Positions 61,919 through 64,000 of a stretch of DNA of 64,000 nucleotides are shown piece by piece. This DNA is from Bacteroidota bacterium. Its GTDB lineage: Bacteria > Bacteroidota > Ignavibacteria > Kryptoniales > JAKASW01. Location of the stretch: contig JAJYIT010000010.1 in assembly GCA_021789975.1 (NCBI GenBank), positions 55,044 through 119,043 on the forward strand, read 5' to 3'. Within the stretch, counting starts at the first letter, position 1. Each line of letters begins with the position of its first letter. Under the pieces are notes generated by a model. It was given only the letters and a program-made list of their open reading frames with translations. It searched no databases and was not told where the DNA came from. The position numbers and the translations under genes were made by a program.

Positions 61919-62659
61919 ATGCTTGAGAATATTGTCAATTTACTCTTGGGATCTAGCGGACGATTTAAGCAACTGACGGAGAGCGCGCTCAAAGCGTTAT
62001 TCATTCTAACAATCCCAGTTTGGTCTTTGCCCGGTAGTAATGCAAGGAGCCTTGAGCACCTACTCATTGAACCGAGTTCTCTATCTTTGTTTCGTCTAAT
62101 TCCAGATATCTTGCTGATACTGATCTTCTATTTCTTTTACTGGTATCTTTCTTTTGTGTTTCTGCCCTCCATTGAGACCGGTTTTATGGTTCGGATGATA
62201 ACAAAGGGGTTTAAGCCATCGCAAACATCGAACGCTCCCCAGCAGGGAATCTCATTCAGCGGCGGCCGAGCAGAGAGATTAGTTCGATCCGCATTCGCGT
62301 ACTTCGGGATTTTTACTCCGAACGACCAACCCATTGGATTGGGCCCCATTGGGCTGCTCATGCTTCCAGACCTCGTCCGAGAAACCGTATCGGGAGAGAC
62401 CGCGTCTCTTCTGTCCGAAATAACTTCTCCCTTCGTGGTAATAGAGATGGTGATAGTGTACATGCTCCATCTCCGAAGCTCATTGAGCGTACCACCCATC
62501 TGGACCATAGTCCTAGTTTCTTTCGGCATACTGGTCGTCATGGTCTTATTCACAATAGACCTATTCCGGTTTTTCATCCGTTTATTCCAGAAACAAATGG
62601 CGCCGTTCCTTCAGCAGCTTGCTAGTGCTAGCAACCCAAGGCATGAAACTAAGCCCTGA
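61919..62659 (+). CDS. Membrane protein of unknown function (about 4 TM)
   Basis: Hydrophobic segments ILLILIFYFFYWYLSFVFL, IEMVIVYMLHL, IWTIVLVSFGILVVMVLFTI. Confidence 0.7.
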   Translation: MLENIVNLLLGSSGRFKQLTESALKALFILTIPVWSLPGSNARSLEHLLIEPSSLSLFRLIPDILLILIFYFFYWYLSFVFLPSIETGFMVRMITKGFKPSQTSNAPQQGISFSGGRAERLVRSAFAYFGIFTPNDQPIGLGPIGLLMLPDLVRETVSGETASLLSEITSPFVVIEMVIVYMLHLRSSLSVPPIWTIVLVSFGILVVMVLFTIDLFRFFIRLFQKQMAPFLQQLASASNPRHETKP

Positions 62660-62695
62660 GTTGGATCCATTTAATCGATCATAGCAAAATCCTTT

Positions 62696-63436
62696 TTGCG
62701 CAATAACTGGCGGACCACGTACGTGTTATGTATTTATTGTAGAAGCGATACTACGGAATCGACTGGTGCTGAGCACGTTATACCTGCGGCACTCGCCTGC
62801 AAAGATACTCTAGAACCAGGCTACGTTTGCGACAAATGTAATGATTACTTTGCAAAGATGGATTACAACTTCATGCTAAATCGGTACATCGCCTTGTTTG
62901 TTGGAGCCCAGCAAATCCCAAATAGAAACGGTAGGATCCGAACTCAGATCGGCCACAAACTGAACTTTCCCGAATTTGGGTCTTTTTTGTTTCAACTTTG
63001 CCCAGACCAGAAGGAGAGCACTGATCGAAAATGGGTTTACGGTGCAAAGCAAGATGAGAATTTTGACGAACTGTTGTTCGCACGAGGCGTGCACAAATTG
63101 GCATTCAACACATTTGCATATGGGAGGGGCGGGCGGGAGGCCATGCATGGAAGGTTTGACAATTTAAGGCGCTATATCCGACGTCCTGATCGCGGCGAAA
63201 TTTGGCCCTATGCAGTCGGGGGTGCGCCCTACGACGGCACATACTATGCGTCCCTTCATCACGACAGCGCTTTTACTGAAGTGAGTGTCAGCCTGCACGT
63301 CCTGTGTCTGAATTTCTTTGTATTCTTAAGCGGTTCCTGCTACGACCTCGCAGCCAAGGCGACTGGGCAGGAAGTGTACGTGGTATCAAGAAAAGGACAG
63401 TGGCAGGGATCGAGCATTCTTGGCCTGACGAGGTAA
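62696..63436 (+). CDS. HNH-endonuclease-like protein (start uncertain: TTG 62696 or GTG 62726)
   Basis: CIYCRSDTTESTGAEHVIPAALACKDTLEPGYVCDKCNDYFAKMD: CxxC, EHVIP, CDKCN. Confidence 0.75.
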   Translation: MRNNWRTTYVLCIYCRSDTTESTGAEHVIPAALACKDTLEPGYVCDKCNDYFAKMDYNFMLNRYIALFVGAQQIPNRNGRIRTQIGHKLNFPEFGSFLFQLCPDQKESTDRKWVYGAKQDENFDELLFARGVHKLAFNTFAYGRGGREAMHGRFDNLRRYIRRPDRGEIWPYAVGGAPYDGTYYASLHHDSAFTEVSVSLHVLCLNFFVFLSGSCYDLAAKATGQEVYVVSRKGQWQGSSILGLTR

Positions 63437-63698
63437 TACGGGTGGATGAAAAGCATGCAACTGTGGAAACTGTCTGTACCACCTTCCGTCGGTTTAAAGA
63501 ATTGCCATTCGCAAGAATAGACGGCTCCCAAAGATCGATAAACCCCTCCGGGGTTTCACGCTCTTTGCGAGGCGTCCGCCTTCGGCGGATGCCGATGGAA
63601 AACATTTGATAAACTCGCAATCGCCATCTGTTGAAACCTTTATCCCTTCGGGCCGCCCTCTACGCTGGCTCGTCCCTCGACTCTCCACCTTCGGTGGG

Positions 63699-63757
63699 TC
63701 GCTCAGGATGACTACCACTAATGTTTGTCCCACACCCGCGACAGTCACCCTGAGCGA
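63699..63757. repeat. CTCAGGGTGAC-type palindromic repeat
   Basis: TCGCTCAGGATGACT opposed to AGTCACCCTGAGCGA, 14/15 match. Confidence 0.6.
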
Positions 63758-63950
63758 GGAACTTTAGTTCCGAGTCAAAGGGCGCTCATGAAGGATATTC
63801 GCGACAATAATTGAAGAGGATTTTGTATCTCCATCAATAAGCTCGTCAAAAAGAAGCAAGTACAGAAAAAAGAGATTGGACGGGACCCCTTGCGTGAGAC
63901 AGTAAAAAAGGTTAATAAGGTGGAAGTTAATTCGAGAGGAGAACTTCACC

Positions 63951-64000
63951 ATGCGAGAAGGACGCAGGAAATACACACGAGAGTTCAAAGTGAATGTAGC
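63951..64000 (+). mobile_element. Start of IS3-type transposase OrfA, truncated by window end
   Basis: GAGGAGA SD, then ATG: MREGRRKYTREFKVNVA, typical HTH transposase N-terminus. Confidence 0.7.

Noticed and set aside
1-64000. CRISPR arrays, rRNA genes, prophage
   Set aside because: No regularly spaced repeats, rRNA sequence or phage structural genes seen

Overview
64 kb of dense bacterial chromosome, mostly on the minus strand, with a gene set suggestive of the Bacteroidota/Ignavibacteriota (FCB) lineage (inference only). Core genes: clpX-clpP-tig, tRNA-Leu, thiL, valS, rpsT, ychF, hprK, hpf, a xer recombinase, topA, a DUF494/Smg-like gene, ybeY and a cold-shock gene. Thematic blocks: (i) a peptide-utilisation cluster (OPT transporter, PepT, S46 and M49 dipeptidyl-peptidases, PepD); (ii) a VapBC toxin-antitoxin pair with a putative operator; (iii) a minimal arsR-arsN2-like pair; (iv) a flagellar filament cluster (sensor kinase, giant PAS/GAF protein with a degenerate receiver, glycosyltransferase, flagellin, fliS, fliD, flgN-like, flgM) with a near-consensus sigma28 promoter; (v) a terminal accessory island with a Type IIG-like restriction-methylation gene carrying an early in-frame stop, a 4-TM protein, an HNH protein and the start of an IS3-type transposase. 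The clearest undescribed-looking signals are: a family of short non-coding mobile elements (two 137-bp copies and one related 170-bp element) with GG-ended terminal inverted repeats and 8-bp target duplications; the interrupted, repeat-containing and apparently mosaic Type IIG gene; and the pseudo-receiver sensor in the flagellin operon. No rRNA or CRISPR array was seen. All family names come from reading motifs; no database search was run.
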